Below are positions 1 through 10,074 of a DNA stretch of 37,504 nt, in pieces (the first letter of the stretch is position 1; each line of letters starts with the position of its first letter). The DNA is from a bacterium (GTDB lineage Bacteria > Patescibacteriota > Minisyncoccia > Portnoybacterales > JAKAHB01). The position numbers and the translations under genes are program-made. Below the pieces are notes generated by a model, which ran no database searches, was not told the DNA's origin, and worked only from the letters and a program-made list of their open reading frames with translations. The stretch is from NCBI GenBank assembly GCA_021815315.1, contig JAKAHB010000005.1, forward strand, positions 1 to 37,504, given 5' to 3'.

Positions 1-1
1 T

Positions 2-181
2 TTGCTCCTGGGGGTCGGTTTAAAGGCTACCAGCGGGAATATTTATCTCTGGCCCCAAGCCCTCCCCACTTTTTACCGGGGGCTTTCTTATCTTTTGTTT
101 AACGTGATAGCGGCGCTTTTTTGGTTTTTTATTTTTAACTATTTTCGTATTAAAGACAAATTGAATGTTGAAAGGCTATAG
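2..181 (+). CDS. C-terminal fragment of a membrane protein, probably rod shape-determining protein MreD (5' truncated by window edge)
   Basis: Frame 2 is open from the window edge: LLLGVGLKATSGNIYLWPQALPTFYRGLSYLLFNVIAALFWFFIFNYFRIKDKLNVERL*. Hydrophobic, and overlaps the start of PBP2 (mreD-mrdA order is common). Confidence 0.6.
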   Translation: MLLGVGLKATSGNIYLWPQALPTFYRGLSYLLFNVIAALFWFFIFNYFRIKDKLNVERL

Positions 182-2114
182 GGTAAAAAAAAATTCCAGA
201 GAAGTCATCGAACCGGAAGAGATATTTGTCGATTCTCATCTGCAAAAAAATTCCGACGACGAACTGCTTTTGGGACACAAGATGGAATCCCCGGTGGCCA
301 AAAAGGCGATCGTATTTTTTTTGGCTTTAGGCGGGTTAGTGTTTTTGACTATTTGGGCCAGGGTTTTTCAACTACAATTTTTGGAAGGAGCAAAATATAA
401 GGCCTTGGCCCAAAATAACCAATTTTATCTTGTTCCGATCTTGGCGCCTCGCGGACTTATTTATGACCAAAATAAAAAAATTTTGGCTCAAAATAAAGCT
501 GCCTACGCGCTACTCTTGAACTTCCGCTCGCTAGGGGCAAACCGGGAGCAGCGAGAGGCTAAAATTTCGGAGCTGCGTAAATTGGTTAGTCCGGACAAGG
601 ACATGGGCGAAGACCAATTACGAGGTTTAATTGAAAATCCTCCTAACGAAGCGGTTATGATTAAGACAGAGCTGGGGCACGAAGAGATGCTAAGTCTGGA
701 CGCCAAAAAAGAAGAGTTTCCTGGCTTACTGATTCAAGAATCAAGTCGGCGCTATTATCCGTTTGGGGAAGAAATCGGGCACCTTTTGGGCTATTTGGGT
801 CGCATTACCGAAAAAGAAAAAGAAATTTACCCCCATTATTTTTTGACCGAAAAAGTTGGGAAAAGCGGCTTAGAATTTTCTTACGAATCTTTTCTAAGAG
901 GTCAGCCTGGTTACAAAAAATATTTTTTTAACGGCGAAAACGGCAACAACGAAGATTTGTCCTACGAAGAAAAAAGCAAATCCGGCAACAGCCTTATTCT
1001 AAATCTGGACTTGGGGCTGCAAAGGAAGCTTTACGCGAGTCTAAACAGTGCGTACGTGGCTCAAAGAAAACAGGACCGAGAAGTCGAGGGTGCTTCGGCG
1101 GTTGTTATTGACCCTAGAAACGGAGCGGTGAGAGCGATGGTTAGCCTTCCTTCTTTTGATGATAACAAATTTTCCATCGGGCTTACCGAGCAAGATGTCG
1201 CCAATCTTTTTAACAACGAAACCAAGCCTCTTTTTAATCGGGCGATTGCCGGGCAATATCCTTCCGGGTCAGCCATTAAGCCGATCATGGCGTCGGCCGC
1301 TCTTGAAGAAAAAATAATTACTCCGACCAAACAGATTGACGACTTACACGGAGTTTTAACGGTATCAAGCCCGTTTGATCCAAGTGTAACGTATTCCTTT
1401 AGAGATTGGGCTGTGCATGGCGTGGTTGATCTCTATTCGGCTATTGCTAAATCTTGCAATATTTATTTCTATGAAATTGGAGGGGGCTATAAAGACCAAC
1501 TGGGGCTAGGGATTGAACGCATCAGTAAATATTTTTTAAAGTTTGGCTTGGGAAAAAAAACAAACATAGATTTGCCGGGCGAGCAGGAGGGGCTGGTGCC
1601 TACGCCGCAATGGAAGAAAGAGACAAAAAACGACCAATGGTATATTGGCGACACCTACCACGTTTCTATCGGGCAAGGCGGTTTTTTGGCTACCCCCTTG
1701 CAGATGGTATCAGCAATCGCTGCTATTGCCAATGGTGGCAAGATATATCAGCCCAGGGTTGTTGACAAAATCGTTGATTCAGAAGAAAATATTATCAACG
1801 AGTTTAAGCCGAAAATTTTAGCCGAAAACATAATCAATGACGTTAATCTGGCTGAAATACGCAAAGCCATGCGTCAAACAGTAACCGATGGTTCGGCTAG
1901 GCAGATGTCTTCCTTGCCGGTGGCGGTGGCCGGAAAAACCGGAACGGCGCAAACAGGAAAGGGCACCCTGACTCATGCTTGGTTTGTCGGCTTTGCTCCT
2001 TACGAGAAACCGGAGCTGGCTATCGTTGTGATGGTGGAGAACGCGGGCGAGGGCCACGCGGTAGCCGTGCCAGTGGCTCAAGATGTTCTTGGTTGGTATT
2101 TTTCTTCTCACTAG
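165..2114 (+). CDS. mrdA: Penicillin-binding protein 2 (peptidoglycan transpeptidase)
   Basis: 649 aa; N-terminal TM, PBP dimerisation region, SxxK (PSGSAIKP), SxN (KSCN) and KTG (AGKTGTAQ) motifs. Confidence 0.93.
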   Translation: MLKGYRVKKNSREVIEPEEIFVDSHLQKNSDDELLLGHKMESPVAKKAIVFFLALGGLVFLTIWARVFQLQFLEGAKYKALAQNNQFYLVPILAPRGLIYDQNKKILAQNKAAYALLLNFRSLGANREQREAKISELRKLVSPDKDMGEDQLRGLIENPPNEAVMIKTELGHEEMLSLDAKKEEFPGLLIQESSRRYYPFGEEIGHLLGYLGRITEKEKEIYPHYFLTEKVGKSGLEFSYESFLRGQPGYKKYFFNGENGNNEDLSYEEKSKSGNSLILNLDLGLQRKLYASLNSAYVAQRKQDREVEGASAVVIDPRNGAVRAMVSLPSFDDNKFSIGLTEQDVANLFNNETKPLFNRAIAGQYPSGSAIKPIMASAALEEKIITPTKQIDDLHGVLTVSSPFDPSVTYSFRDWAVHGVVDLYSAIAKSCNIYFYEIGGGYKDQLGLGIERISKYFLKFGLGKKTNIDLPGEQEGLVPTPQWKKETKNDQWYIGDTYHVSIGQGGFLATPLQMVSAIAAIANGGKIYQPRVVDKIVDSEENIINEFKPKILAENIINDVNLAEIRKAMRQTVTDGSARQMSSLPVAVAGKTGTAQTGKGTLTHAWFVGFAPYEKPELAIVVMVENAGEGHAVAVPVAQDVLGWYFSSH

Positions 2115-2216
2115 ATTATCCGCAAAAACTGATTGCCAAAAAAAATAATAAAAAAGTCCATAGGCGCAAGCCTATGGCGATTCATTTTAATGAGCTTCTA
2201 ATATTAAATAACTATT

Positions 2217-2666
2217 ATGGAGAACTATATCAGTCGAGAGGGCTTGGAAAACCTAAAAAAAGAATTAGAAATTCTGAAAGTGAGAAGACGTGAAATCTCT
2301 CAACTCTTGGAAGAGGCAAAAGCCCTGGGAGACCTTTCGGAAAATCACGAGTATCACGAAGCTAGAGAAGCTCAAGCTTTCAACGAGGGCAGGATCCAAG
2401 AGCTGGAAGAAAAGATAAAAGATGCTAAGATAATAACAGGGAGAGGGAATTCAGAGGTGCGTATCGGCTCGGTCTTAACGGTTAAGTTCAATGGCGATAA
2501 AAGAAATTTTATAATTGTCGGTTCGGAAGAAGCAGATCCGGTTAATGGAAAAATTTCCAACGAATCGCCGATTGGCAAAGCTTTTCTCGGAAAAAAAGTT
2601 AGCGATGAAATAGAAGCGGAAACACCCAGTGGCAAAAAGATTTATAAAATCGTGGAAATAAATTAG
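2217..2666 (+). CDS. greA: Transcription elongation factor GreA
   Basis: 149 aa; typical GreA N-terminal coiled coil ([28 protein letters not shown]) and C-terminal domain. Confidence 0.95.
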   Translation: MENYISREGLENLKKELEILKVRRREISQLLEEAKALGDLSENHEYHEAREAQAFNEGRIQELEEKIKDAKIITGRGNSEVRIGSVLTVKFNGDKRNFIIVGSEEADPVNGKISNESPIGKAFLGKKVSDEIEAETPSGKKIYKIVEIN

Positions 2667-2731
2667 CGTTCCATCTTGAGCCGATTTTCAAATTTGTTTT
2701 TTGTCCTAAAATTTGTGCTCGCATCAATATT

Positions 2732-4201
2732 ATGGCTTCTGCCGAAGAAATAAGGGAAGAAAAAAAGAAAAAAGTGACCGCTTTCAGGGCTGGCGGTGTT
2801 GACCCCTATCCGGCTACGGTTGGCAGTTTTTTGTCCATTGAAAAAACGTTGGAAGAGTTTGACCGGTTGGAGCAAGGCGAAGAAGAAATTTCGGTCGTGG
2901 GCAGGATAATGCTGTTGCGCCCTCAAGGCGGTTTGGTTTTCGGGCAGATAGAAGACGAATCGGGGCGCTTGCAATTCTTTTTTGACAAACAGGGACTGGG
3001 AGAAGACAAATTCAAAATACTGGCCGATAATTTTGAAGTGGGAGACATTGCCAAGCTTTCTGGCGTCTTGTTTGAAACTAAACGGGGCGAGAAAACCATC
3101 AGAGTCGGAAATTATGCGATGCTGACAAAAGCCCTGCGAGCTTTGCCGGAGAAATGGCACGGCCTGCAAGATTCTGAGAAAAGATTGCGTCGCCGCTATT
3201 TGGATTTGCTTTTAAACAGAGAAACAAGGGATGTCTTCCATAAAAAGGCCGTTTTTTGGGATGGCGTGCGGGAATTTTTAAAAGAGGAAGGCTTTTTGGA
3301 AGTTGAAACGCCGGCCTTTGAGGCGGTCCCCGGCGGAGCCGAAGCGGAGCCATTTGTCACCCACTACAACGCCTTGGACCAAGACTTATACTTGAGAATC
3401 TCGCTCGAATTACCGCTAAAAAGATTGCTCGTCGGCGGTTTCCAAAAAGTTTTTGAAATCGGCCGCGTGTTTCGCAACGAAGGAATGGATGCGGCTCACT
3501 TGCAAGATTATACGGCGATGGAGTTTTATTGGGCCTATCACGACTTGAAAGACTTAAAAAAAATAGTTCAGGACCTTTATCAGTTTGTCATCAAAAAAAC
3601 TCTGGGCGGGTTGAAGCACTCTTCTGGCGAAACGGAAATTGACTGGTCGGGCGAATGGCCGGAGATTGATTACTTTGAGCTATTTAAAGAAAACACGGGG
3701 CTTGATTTAAACGAAGTCTCGGACGATGATTTGAGAGCCAAAATCAAAGAACTTAAATTAAAAACAGACTTGAACGTGGAGAAACTTGGTCGTGGAAGAA
3801 TGACCGATCTAATCTATAAAAAAACTTGCCGGCCAAAACTTATTCAACCTTGCTTTTTGGCGGGACATCCCTTGGAAATTTCTCCGTTATCAAAAAAAGA
3901 CCCGCAAAATTCTAAAAAGGTTTTGCGTCTCCAGCCGGTGGCAGGCGGAGCGGAGCTGGGGAACGGTTTTGCCGAGCTTAACGACCCTCAAGACCAACGA
4001 GAACGTTTTGAGGCACAAGTGAAGTTACGGGAGGCCGGCGACAAAGAGGCGCAAATGATGGACGAGGATTTTGTGGAGGCGCTAGAATATGGCATGCCGC
4101 CCGCGGCGGGATTTGGCTTGTCGGAACGCCTGTTCGCTTTCATTATGAATAAGTCCGTTCGGGAAACAACGCTTTTTCCAGCGGTGAGGAAAGAAGAGTA
4201 A
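2732..4201 (+). CDS. lysS: Lysyl-tRNA synthetase, class II
   Basis: 489 aa; OB-fold domain, class II motifs (FEIGRVFRNEGMDAAHLQDYTAMEFYWAY; GGAELGNGFAELNDPQDQRERFEAQ; FGLSERLFAFIMN). Confidence 0.95.
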   Translation: MASAEEIREEKKKKVTAFRAGGVDPYPATVGSFLSIEKTLEEFDRLEQGEEEISVVGRIMLLRPQGGLVFGQIEDESGRLQFFFDKQGLGEDKFKILADNFEVGDIAKLSGVLFETKRGEKTIRVGNYAMLTKALRALPEKWHGLQDSEKRLRRRYLDLLLNRETRDVFHKKAVFWDGVREFLKEEGFLEVETPAFEAVPGGAEAEPFVTHYNALDQDLYLRISLELPLKRLLVGGFQKVFEIGRVFRNEGMDAAHLQDYTAMEFYWAYHDLKDLKKIVQDLYQFVIKKTLGGLKHSSGETEIDWSGEWPEIDYFELFKENTGLDLNEVSDDDLRAKIKELKLKTDLNVEKLGRGRMTDLIYKKTCRPKLIQPCFLAGHPLEISPLSKKDPQNSKKVLRLQPVAGGAELGNGFAELNDPQDQRERFEAQVKLREAGDKEAQMMDEDFVEALEYGMPPAAGFGLSERLFAFIMNKSVRETTLFPAVRKEE

Positions 4202-4228
4202 ACTCGTTTAAATCTTTTAATTTAGTTT

Positions 4229-5515
4229 ATGTTGGACATCAGGTTTATTCGCGAAAATAAAGAAGCAGTCGCGGAAGCGGCTAAAAATAAAAACATCAAT
4301 TTGGACATTGATGAGCTTTTGGTCTTAGACGAGCAAAGAAGAGAACTAATCGCCAAATCGGAAGAGACAAGGGCCGAGCAAAAAAAACTGGGCAAAGAGG
4401 ACATCAAAAAGGCGAAAGAACTGAAAGACCAATTCAGAGAGCTGGAAACTCAATTAAAAAAAATTGAGGATAAATTTAACGAACTGATGGTCAAGATGCC
4501 GACTGTTCCCTCCTCAGACACTCCGGTCGGGAAAGACGAATCGGGCAACATTGAGATTTCAAAATGGGGTGAGCTCCCTAAGTTTAATTTTACGCCCAAA
4601 ACCCATATTGAACTTGGCCAGGCGCTTGACATCTTAGACCTAGATCAGGGCGCCAAAGTGGGAGGTTATCGGGGTTACTACGTTAAGAACGACGGTGTTT
4701 TATTGATGATGGGCTTTTTGATGTACGCCTTGCAAAAAATGGCGGCCAGAGGTTACAATCCGATGATTCCCCCGACTTTGGTCAAGGATTGGCCATTGTT
4801 TGGTAGCGGTTATTTCAAAAGCAGAGAATACGATTCAGAAACAGACGAGATTTATCAGGTGGCCACTGGCGACAAAGAGGCCGATGGCAGTTATTCGGGC
4901 GAAAAAAAATTTCTGGTGGGGACAGCCGAGCCCTCATTGCTGGCTTATTTTTCCGATAAGGTCTTGGACGAAAAAGAACTACCGGTTAAGGTTTGCGGTT
5001 ATAGCCAATGTTATCGCAGCGAAATTGGCAGTTATGGCAAGGATACCAAGGGGATATATCGCGTTCACGAATTTATGAAGATAGAACAAGTGGTAGTTTC
5101 AAGAGCCGACTTGGACGAATCCACTAAAATTCAAGAGGAAATGGTGGGAATTTCCGAAGAATTGCACAAGGATTTGGGCTTGCCCTATCGAAAATTACAA
5201 ATTTGCACCGGGGATATGTCGGCTGGGAAATACCGCGCTTTTGATTTGGAAGCTTGGATGCCCGGACTTAATAAATATGGCGAAACCGGCTCAGCTAGCA
5301 ATTTTGTTGATTGGCAGGCGCGAAGATTAAACGTTAGGTATAAAGACAGCGAAGGAAATAAAAAATTTGCTTACCTGTTAAATAATACCGCTCTGGCTTC
5401 ACCGAGGACATTTATCGCCATTTTAGAAAATTACCAGCAGGCGGATGGAACGGTAATTGTGCCGGAAGTTTTACGGCCCTTTGTAGGGAAAGAGAAGATT
5501 GGGCCGAAGAGGTAA
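4229..5515 (+). CDS. serS: Seryl-tRNA synthetase
   Basis: 428 aa; N-terminal coiled-coil arm and class II core (KFLVGTAEPSLLAYF, CYRSEIGSYGKDTKGIYRVHEFMKIEQ). Confidence 0.95.
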   Translation: MLDIRFIRENKEAVAEAAKNKNINLDIDELLVLDEQRRELIAKSEETRAEQKKLGKEDIKKAKELKDQFRELETQLKKIEDKFNELMVKMPTVPSSDTPVGKDESGNIEISKWGELPKFNFTPKTHIELGQALDILDLDQGAKVGGYRGYYVKNDGVLLMMGFLMYALQKMAARGYNPMIPPTLVKDWPLFGSGYFKSREYDSETDEIYQVATGDKEADGSYSGEKKFLVGTAEPSLLAYFSDKVLDEKELPVKVCGYSQCYRSEIGSYGKDTKGIYRVHEFMKIEQVVVSRADLDESTKIQEEMVGISEELHKDLGLPYRKLQICTGDMSAGKYRAFDLEAWMPGLNKYGETGSASNFVDWQARRLNVRYKDSEGNKKFAYLLNNTALASPRTFIAILENYQQADGTVIVPEVLRPFVGKEKIGPKR

Positions 5516-5553
5516 CGGCCTGAGCCGCGAGAATGTTTAATGGGGGCAAAATT

Positions 5554-6495
5554 ATGATTGAGCGTCGCAAAAAAAAGGAAAACAAAAAAAAGGAAAAACT
5601 TTTCAAGCATTTCCTTTTTTTTGTTTTACCGACAATTTTAATAGTCGGGCTTTTTTATTTGATTGTCGTTTCGCAATATTTTCAGATAAAAAACATCAAC
5701 TTTTCCGGCAGTCAAGAGATCGCGGTTTCCGATCTTGAAATTTTCGCCAACAGTTTTCTGGCTGGCAGCGGCCGGCTGGGAAAAAACCTGATCTTCTTTA
5801 ATGAAGAAGCTTTTGTCGGCAAATTGCGGCAATCTTTTTCCGGCGTCAAAACAGCGGAAATTAAAAGGATCTGGCCGGGAGAAATTCAGGTAACAATTAC
5901 CGAGAGAAAACCCGAAGCTATTTTTTGCGCGGTTAATCTGGCCGGACAACCGGAAGAAAAAAAACCGGTCTCTTCGGGCGATACCGCCAAAAACAACAAT
6001 GGCGCGCGTGACGGTCAACAAACAACAACGGACACCGTTAAACCGATTACGTCGGTGAAAGAGCAGCCGTTGAAGGATTTTTGGGACAAAGCCATAGTCA
6101 GAGGCTGCTACTTTATTGACAACGAAGGCATAACCCTAAAAGATGCTGCTTTAATCTTGGGTGGACGTTATCCCGGAATAATGGCCGAGGCGGGAGACTT
6201 GCTTTTGGGGAAACAGGTAATGACGGAGGAGCTCGTATCCGCGGCCAAGGAAATTCAGCAAGGCTTAACCGGCTTAGGGCTTAATCCTCGCAAGTATTTT
6301 CTTTTCAGCCGAAACAAAGAAATGAGAGTTTTGATAAATGACCAGTGGACGATTATTTTTGATTTGGGCACCGATTTGAACCGGCAATTGTCGGTTCTGG
6401 GGCGTTCTCTGAAAGAGGAAATAAAGGAGCGGGCAGTCAGCCTTGATTATATCGATTTGCGAGTTGAGGGCCGAGCCTATTATCGCTTGCGCTGA
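5554..6495 (+). CDS. ftsQ: FtsQ/DivIB-like cell division protein with POTRA domain
   Basis: Single TM then POTRA-like segment (YFQIKNINFSGSQEIAVSDLEIFANSF) and FtsQ-type domain. ATG at 5554 preferred to the track start at 5533. Confidence 0.7.
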   Translation: MIERRKKKENKKKEKLFKHFLFFVLPTILIVGLFYLIVVSQYFQIKNINFSGSQEIAVSDLEIFANSFLAGSGRLGKNLIFFNEEAFVGKLRQSFSGVKTAEIKRIWPGEIQVTITERKPEAIFCAVNLAGQPEEKKPVSSGDTAKNNNGARDGQQTTTDTVKPITSVKEQPLKDFWDKAIVRGCYFIDNEGITLKDAALILGGRYPGIMAEAGDLLLGKQVMTEELVSAAKEIQQGLTGLGLNPRKYFLFSRNKEMRVLINDQWTIIFDLGTDLNRQLSVLGRSLKEEIKERAVSLDYIDLRVEGRAYYRLR

Positions 6496-6521
6496 GGAGG
6501 ATCTTAAAGGCTAGAATTTTT

Positions 6522-6549
6522 AAATCCCCCGCTGTTGGCGGGGGATTTT
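6522..6549. terminator. Bidirectional intrinsic terminator between convergent genes
   Basis: AAATCCCCCGC-TGTTG-GCGGGGGATTT, perfect 11-bp stem flanked by A/T runs between convergent ORFs ending at 6495(+) and 6560(-). Confidence 0.85.
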
Positions 6550-6559
6550 GTGCCGTTTT

Positions 6560-8353
6560 TTATTTTATTTTATACACCCAAATAGATTGGCCGATTTTAG
6601 CGACCGGCTCCAAGTTTTCCAGCCACCGGTAGTAACCGTTTTTACCATTAAAGCTCGAGGTTGGTCGACCCAAGTCGTTTTGGCGGTAGGTCATGGACAA
6701 GGCGAGGTAGTTGCTTTGGGTTAGTTGCTCCCTCTGGTAATGTCCGTGCCACACAAGCGCCCGATTGCCAAAATAATAATCGGGGGAACTGCCGCCAAAA
6801 TAATCAAGATAGATTTTGTCCACGCCATTTTGGTCAGCCCAAGTTTTAAGTCGTTTTAAATCTTGTCCCCAGTCCAAATTCGAGTCAACGGTATATTTGT
6901 AGCCGTTTTGTGGTCCGCCGATGGATTCGTTAAAATAAGCCAGAAAACTTGGGTAAACAGCGACCACGGAAGCAACGCCAAAAGCCAAAATGAAAGCGAC
7001 CAGCCCTTTTTTAAAACGAGAATTATTTAAAAAGCAGTTGCTGACGCAAGTGTCATCGTTTAACCAAAGAGAGATTTGGCCGCTGACCAAAAGATAGATA
7101 AACGGAAAAGTTGGCAAGATATGGCGCACTCCGATATTCAGGTTAGCCGAAAAAACGCTGGTATACCAATAGATGACGACAACGGTCAACATAGATAATT
7201 GAGGAAAGACCGATTTAAGCCAAAGAGCAAAATTGTGTTGGTTGTTTCTTCCGCAGTAAAGATTTTTTAAAAAATAAAAAAAGGCGATTAAGGTTAAAAG
7301 ATGCAAGGCCAGAGTCTCTTTGATCAGATAGGTAATCGGGAAATAGCTTTTCCAGCCAAGCGAGGCGACTTCGCCCATAAAATAGGTAGTGTTGCCGCCA
7401 AGCGCTCGTTGAAAAACCATGGCGACGCCAAATAAATACTGGGCCAAGGCGCGCAAGACCGGTTTGCCGGCCATCCAATGGAGCAAGGAGGAGACAAGGT
7501 GGACGGGAGAGCTGCCCAAGATAAAGTCAATGTCCCTTTGTTGCAAGCCGGCCGGGTAATGCCAGACGTGGAAGAGATAGACCGGAATAACGACAAAAAT
7601 AATGCCGACCAACCCCAGGCTTAATAATTTACCGAAATAGTTTGAAAATCGAGTAATAAATTTTTGTTCTTTTTCTTTTAGAAAAACGTAAACCAGCGTC
7701 AATAAAATAAAAGCGGGGATTAAAAGAACAGTAGAGAACTTAGCCAAAAGTGCTAAGCCGAAAATCAAGCCGGCTTTAGCGGTATTTTTCCAATCGGGCG
7801 TTTTGAGCCAATGAGAAAAATAGTAGAGAGCGATAAAAAAGGCGGTCGCGGCTCCAACATCGGTAGTGACAAAACGACAATGAGCCAGGACAGTCGGAGA
7901 AAAAGCGTAAAGGACCGTGGCCAAAAGAGCCGCTTTGTCTCCATAGAGTTCTTTGGCCCAACGAAAGACGAAAAATCCCAAAAGAAGCATCAACAACAGG
8001 AATGGCAGACGGCCCCAGAAAAGCATCGCGTCAGCGTTGTTGCCGGCCTGGTACATGAAATAGGAACCAAAATCCCACTGGCCGTTGATGTCTTGCGTCC
8101 AGGCTTTGTAGTTATCAGGAAAATTTATTTTATTGCCGGTAATTTTAGACCAACCCCAGACGGACAAGCCGGCTAGATCCTTTAACAGCGGCGGATGCTC
8201 GGGATTGAGCCGCATATCTTGTTTTACGATATACGAATAGCCGGCGGGCAAGTGCGCCACCTCGTCCATAATGGCGGAATCGCCTCGCAGACTGAAAAAG
8301 GCAAGCGTCACCGAGGCCAAAAGTATAACCGTCGCGATAAGTTTTGTTCTCAT
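6560..8353 (-). CDS. Polytopic membrane glycosyltransferase, PMT/ArnT (GT39)-like
   Basis: 597 aa, multiple TMs; RGDSAIMDEVAHLPAGYSYIVKQDMRLNPEHPPLLKDL resembles PMT_2 first-loop acidic motif with catalytic Asp/Glu and HPPL. Confidence 0.8.
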   Translation of the reverse strand: MRTKLIATVILLASVTLAFFSLRGDSAIMDEVAHLPAGYSYIVKQDMRLNPEHPPLLKDLAGLSVWGWSKITGNKINFPDNYKAWTQDINGQWDFGSYFMYQAGNNADAMLFWGRLPFLLLMLLLGFFVFRWAKELYGDKAALLATVLYAFSPTVLAHCRFVTTDVGAATAFFIALYYFSHWLKTPDWKNTAKAGLIFGLALLAKFSTVLLIPAFILLTLVYVFLKEKEQKFITRFSNYFGKLLSLGLVGIIFVVIPVYLFHVWHYPAGLQQRDIDFILGSSPVHLVSSLLHWMAGKPVLRALAQYLFGVAMVFQRALGGNTTYFMGEVASLGWKSYFPITYLIKETLALHLLTLIAFFYFLKNLYCGRNNQHNFALWLKSVFPQLSMLTVVVIYWYTSVFSANLNIGVRHILPTFPFIYLLVSGQISLWLNDDTCVSNCFLNNSRFKKGLVAFILAFGVASVVAVYPSFLAYFNESIGGPQNGYKYTVDSNLDWGQDLKRLKTWADQNGVDKIYLDYFGGSSPDYYFGNRALVWHGHYQREQLTQSNYLALSMTYRQNDLGRPTSSFNGKNGYYRWLENLEPVAKIGQSIWVYKIK

Positions 8354-8370
8354 GATAATAAGTTTATATT

Positions 8371-9966
8371 TTATTTTATTGTTAGATATTTAATTTCCCC
8401 CTCCCGTTTTAAGTCTCCTCCGAATTTCTTTTGCAACTTCTGCCAGACTTGGTTATCGTCGGTTAGCAGAAAAATGGAAGTTGGCTGATTTTTGTTCAGC
8501 CGCAGATTTTGCCAGTCGTCTCGCTTGAGATATTCTTGGTTGGGCGCGGGATAGCTTAAAAACATTGTGCTTTGAGCGGCGACAGAAACACCATCCGGAT
8601 AGGGCACGGGAACGCCATTCTCGTTAGCGATGATAATTTTGCGCTCACCTTGGGGGCGGTTCTTTATTGTTTCCGCCAAAAATCTATAGGACTGATTAAA
8701 GGCGCCGGCGACTTCTTTATTTTGTCCCCAGATAATGAAATATTGAGAGAAACTGACGGGGAGAAAAGAGATTAGGACCAAAATCAAAACAGTAAATAGA
8801 GCTGTTTGCGTTTTTTTTGATTGGAACTTTTTAACCCACGAAAGAAGCAGCCAAAAACCCAGAGCGGCTAAAATGCAGGAAGGGACCAACGAACCGATGC
8901 TGCGCAAAGCGTGGGGCACCCCCTCGTTAGTCAAAAAAGCTGGAGCCAACATAATGCCCCACCACACAAGCAGTAACCACGAATATTCCAGCCTTTTTAA
9001 TTTTCCCTGGCGATAAAGCTTGGGACTGAAAATTGAGACCAAGCACCAACCCAGCCCCAAAAGAAACAACAAGCCTACTGGGTATGAAAGTAAGGGTTGG
9101 CCGGACAAATTATGCCGCCAATTACTGTCGCCATAAACATTAAATTCTCCCAAGGTTTTGATCAGGCTCCAGGCGGCGGCTTTTAGAGGCGAAGCGGAAG
9201 TTAGCACTGAAACTTGGGTAGAGCGCCCCATGAAATATTCGGGGTGCTGGTAAAAATATTTGGCGATGGGAAAGACGGTTACGATCGCGAAAATGGTGAA
9301 AACGACCCAGCGCCAGAGCCTTTCTTCAAAAAAAGTTTTCCACCAGCCTTTATATTTTTTTTGAGAGAATTTGAAGATGTCAAAAACCAAAGGAACCGCC
9401 AAAATTACCGGAGCGACGCGAAAGGCAATGTAGGTGTGAAATCCCAATCCAAAAAGAATGCCTGCCAGGGCAAAACCCCAAGCATTCTTTTTGCGCAGAC
9501 CCCAATAAATAAAGGCCAGGCTGGCGGTAATCAACAAGGGGACGGCAATGGCGCGAAAAGCGATGCGGGAGAAATTAATGTGCCAGACAGAAATGGCGAC
9601 TAAAAAAGAGCTCAACAGGGAAACAAGATAAGCCTTTTTGCCCTTAAACAGCCAGAAGCAGAGAAAAGCGACAGCCAGCACGGTCAAAATCCCGATGGCC
9701 ATAGACGGTAATTTTGATTGCCAAATGCCGACGCCGAAATATTTAAAAGAGAGAGCCATCAAATTGATGAACAGTCCTTCGCGGCCGTTGTTATCAACGT
9801 AAAATATTTTATAATCACCGGTTTTTACGGCCTCCAGCGCGTTGTTGGCGTTGGTAGCCTCATCGGGATAAAGCGAGGGTGGAATTTGGCTGATATGCCA
9901 AACTCTAAAAAAAGTGGCGATAATCAAAATTAAAAATAGAAGAAACCAATAAGTTTTTTTCTGCAT
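8371..9966 (-). CDS. Polytopic membrane glycosyltransferase, PMT (GT39)-like
   Basis: Multiple TMs; FRVWHISQIPPSLYPDEATNANNALEAVKTGDYKIFYVDNNGREGLF is a typical PMT_2 N-terminus (PDE motif). Internal ATG at 9966 is the more plausible start. Confidence 0.75.
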   Translation of the reverse strand: MQKKTYWFLLFLILIIATFFRVWHISQIPPSLYPDEATNANNALEAVKTGDYKIFYVDNNGREGLFINLMALSFKYFGVGIWQSKLPSMAIGILTVLAVAFLCFWLFKGKKAYLVSLLSSFLVAISVWHINFSRIAFRAIAVPLLITASLAFIYWGLRKKNAWGFALAGILFGLGFHTYIAFRVAPVILAVPLVFDIFKFSQKKYKGWWKTFFEERLWRWVVFTIFAIVTVFPIAKYFYQHPEYFMGRSTQVSVLTSASPLKAAAWSLIKTLGEFNVYGDSNWRHNLSGQPLLSYPVGLLFLLGLGWCLVSIFSPKLYRQGKLKRLEYSWLLLVWWGIMLAPAFLTNEGVPHALRSIGSLVPSCILAALGFWLLLSWVKKFQSKKTQTALFTVLILVLISFLPVSFSQYFIIWGQNKEVAGAFNQSYRFLAETIKNRPQGERKIIIANENGVPVPYPDGVSVAAQSTMFLSYPAPNQEYLKRDDWQNLRLNKNQPTSIFLLTDDNQVWQKLQKKFGGDLKREGEIKYLTIK

Positions 9967-10074
9967 ATATTGTGTTAATAATACACTCTTCTCATTATAC
10001 AATATCTTTACTTTTATGTTAAAGGATGGTAGTTATTGAAGAAAGAGATAACCCCTAGCGGGAGGAGGACGCTA

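Noticed and set aside
1979-2293. 104-aa plus-strand ORF overlapping the mrdA 3' end and greA start
   Set aside because: Overlaps two conserved genes in a different frame; Arg/Gly-rich out-of-frame translation.
2663-3169. 168-aa minus-strand ORF opposite lysS
   Set aside because: Antisense to conserved lysS N-terminus; no family motifs.
7811-8176. 121-aa plus-strand ORF inside the GT39 gene (also 9214-9603)
   Set aside because: Antisense to long membrane-protein genes; low-complexity charged composition typical of the complement of TM segments.
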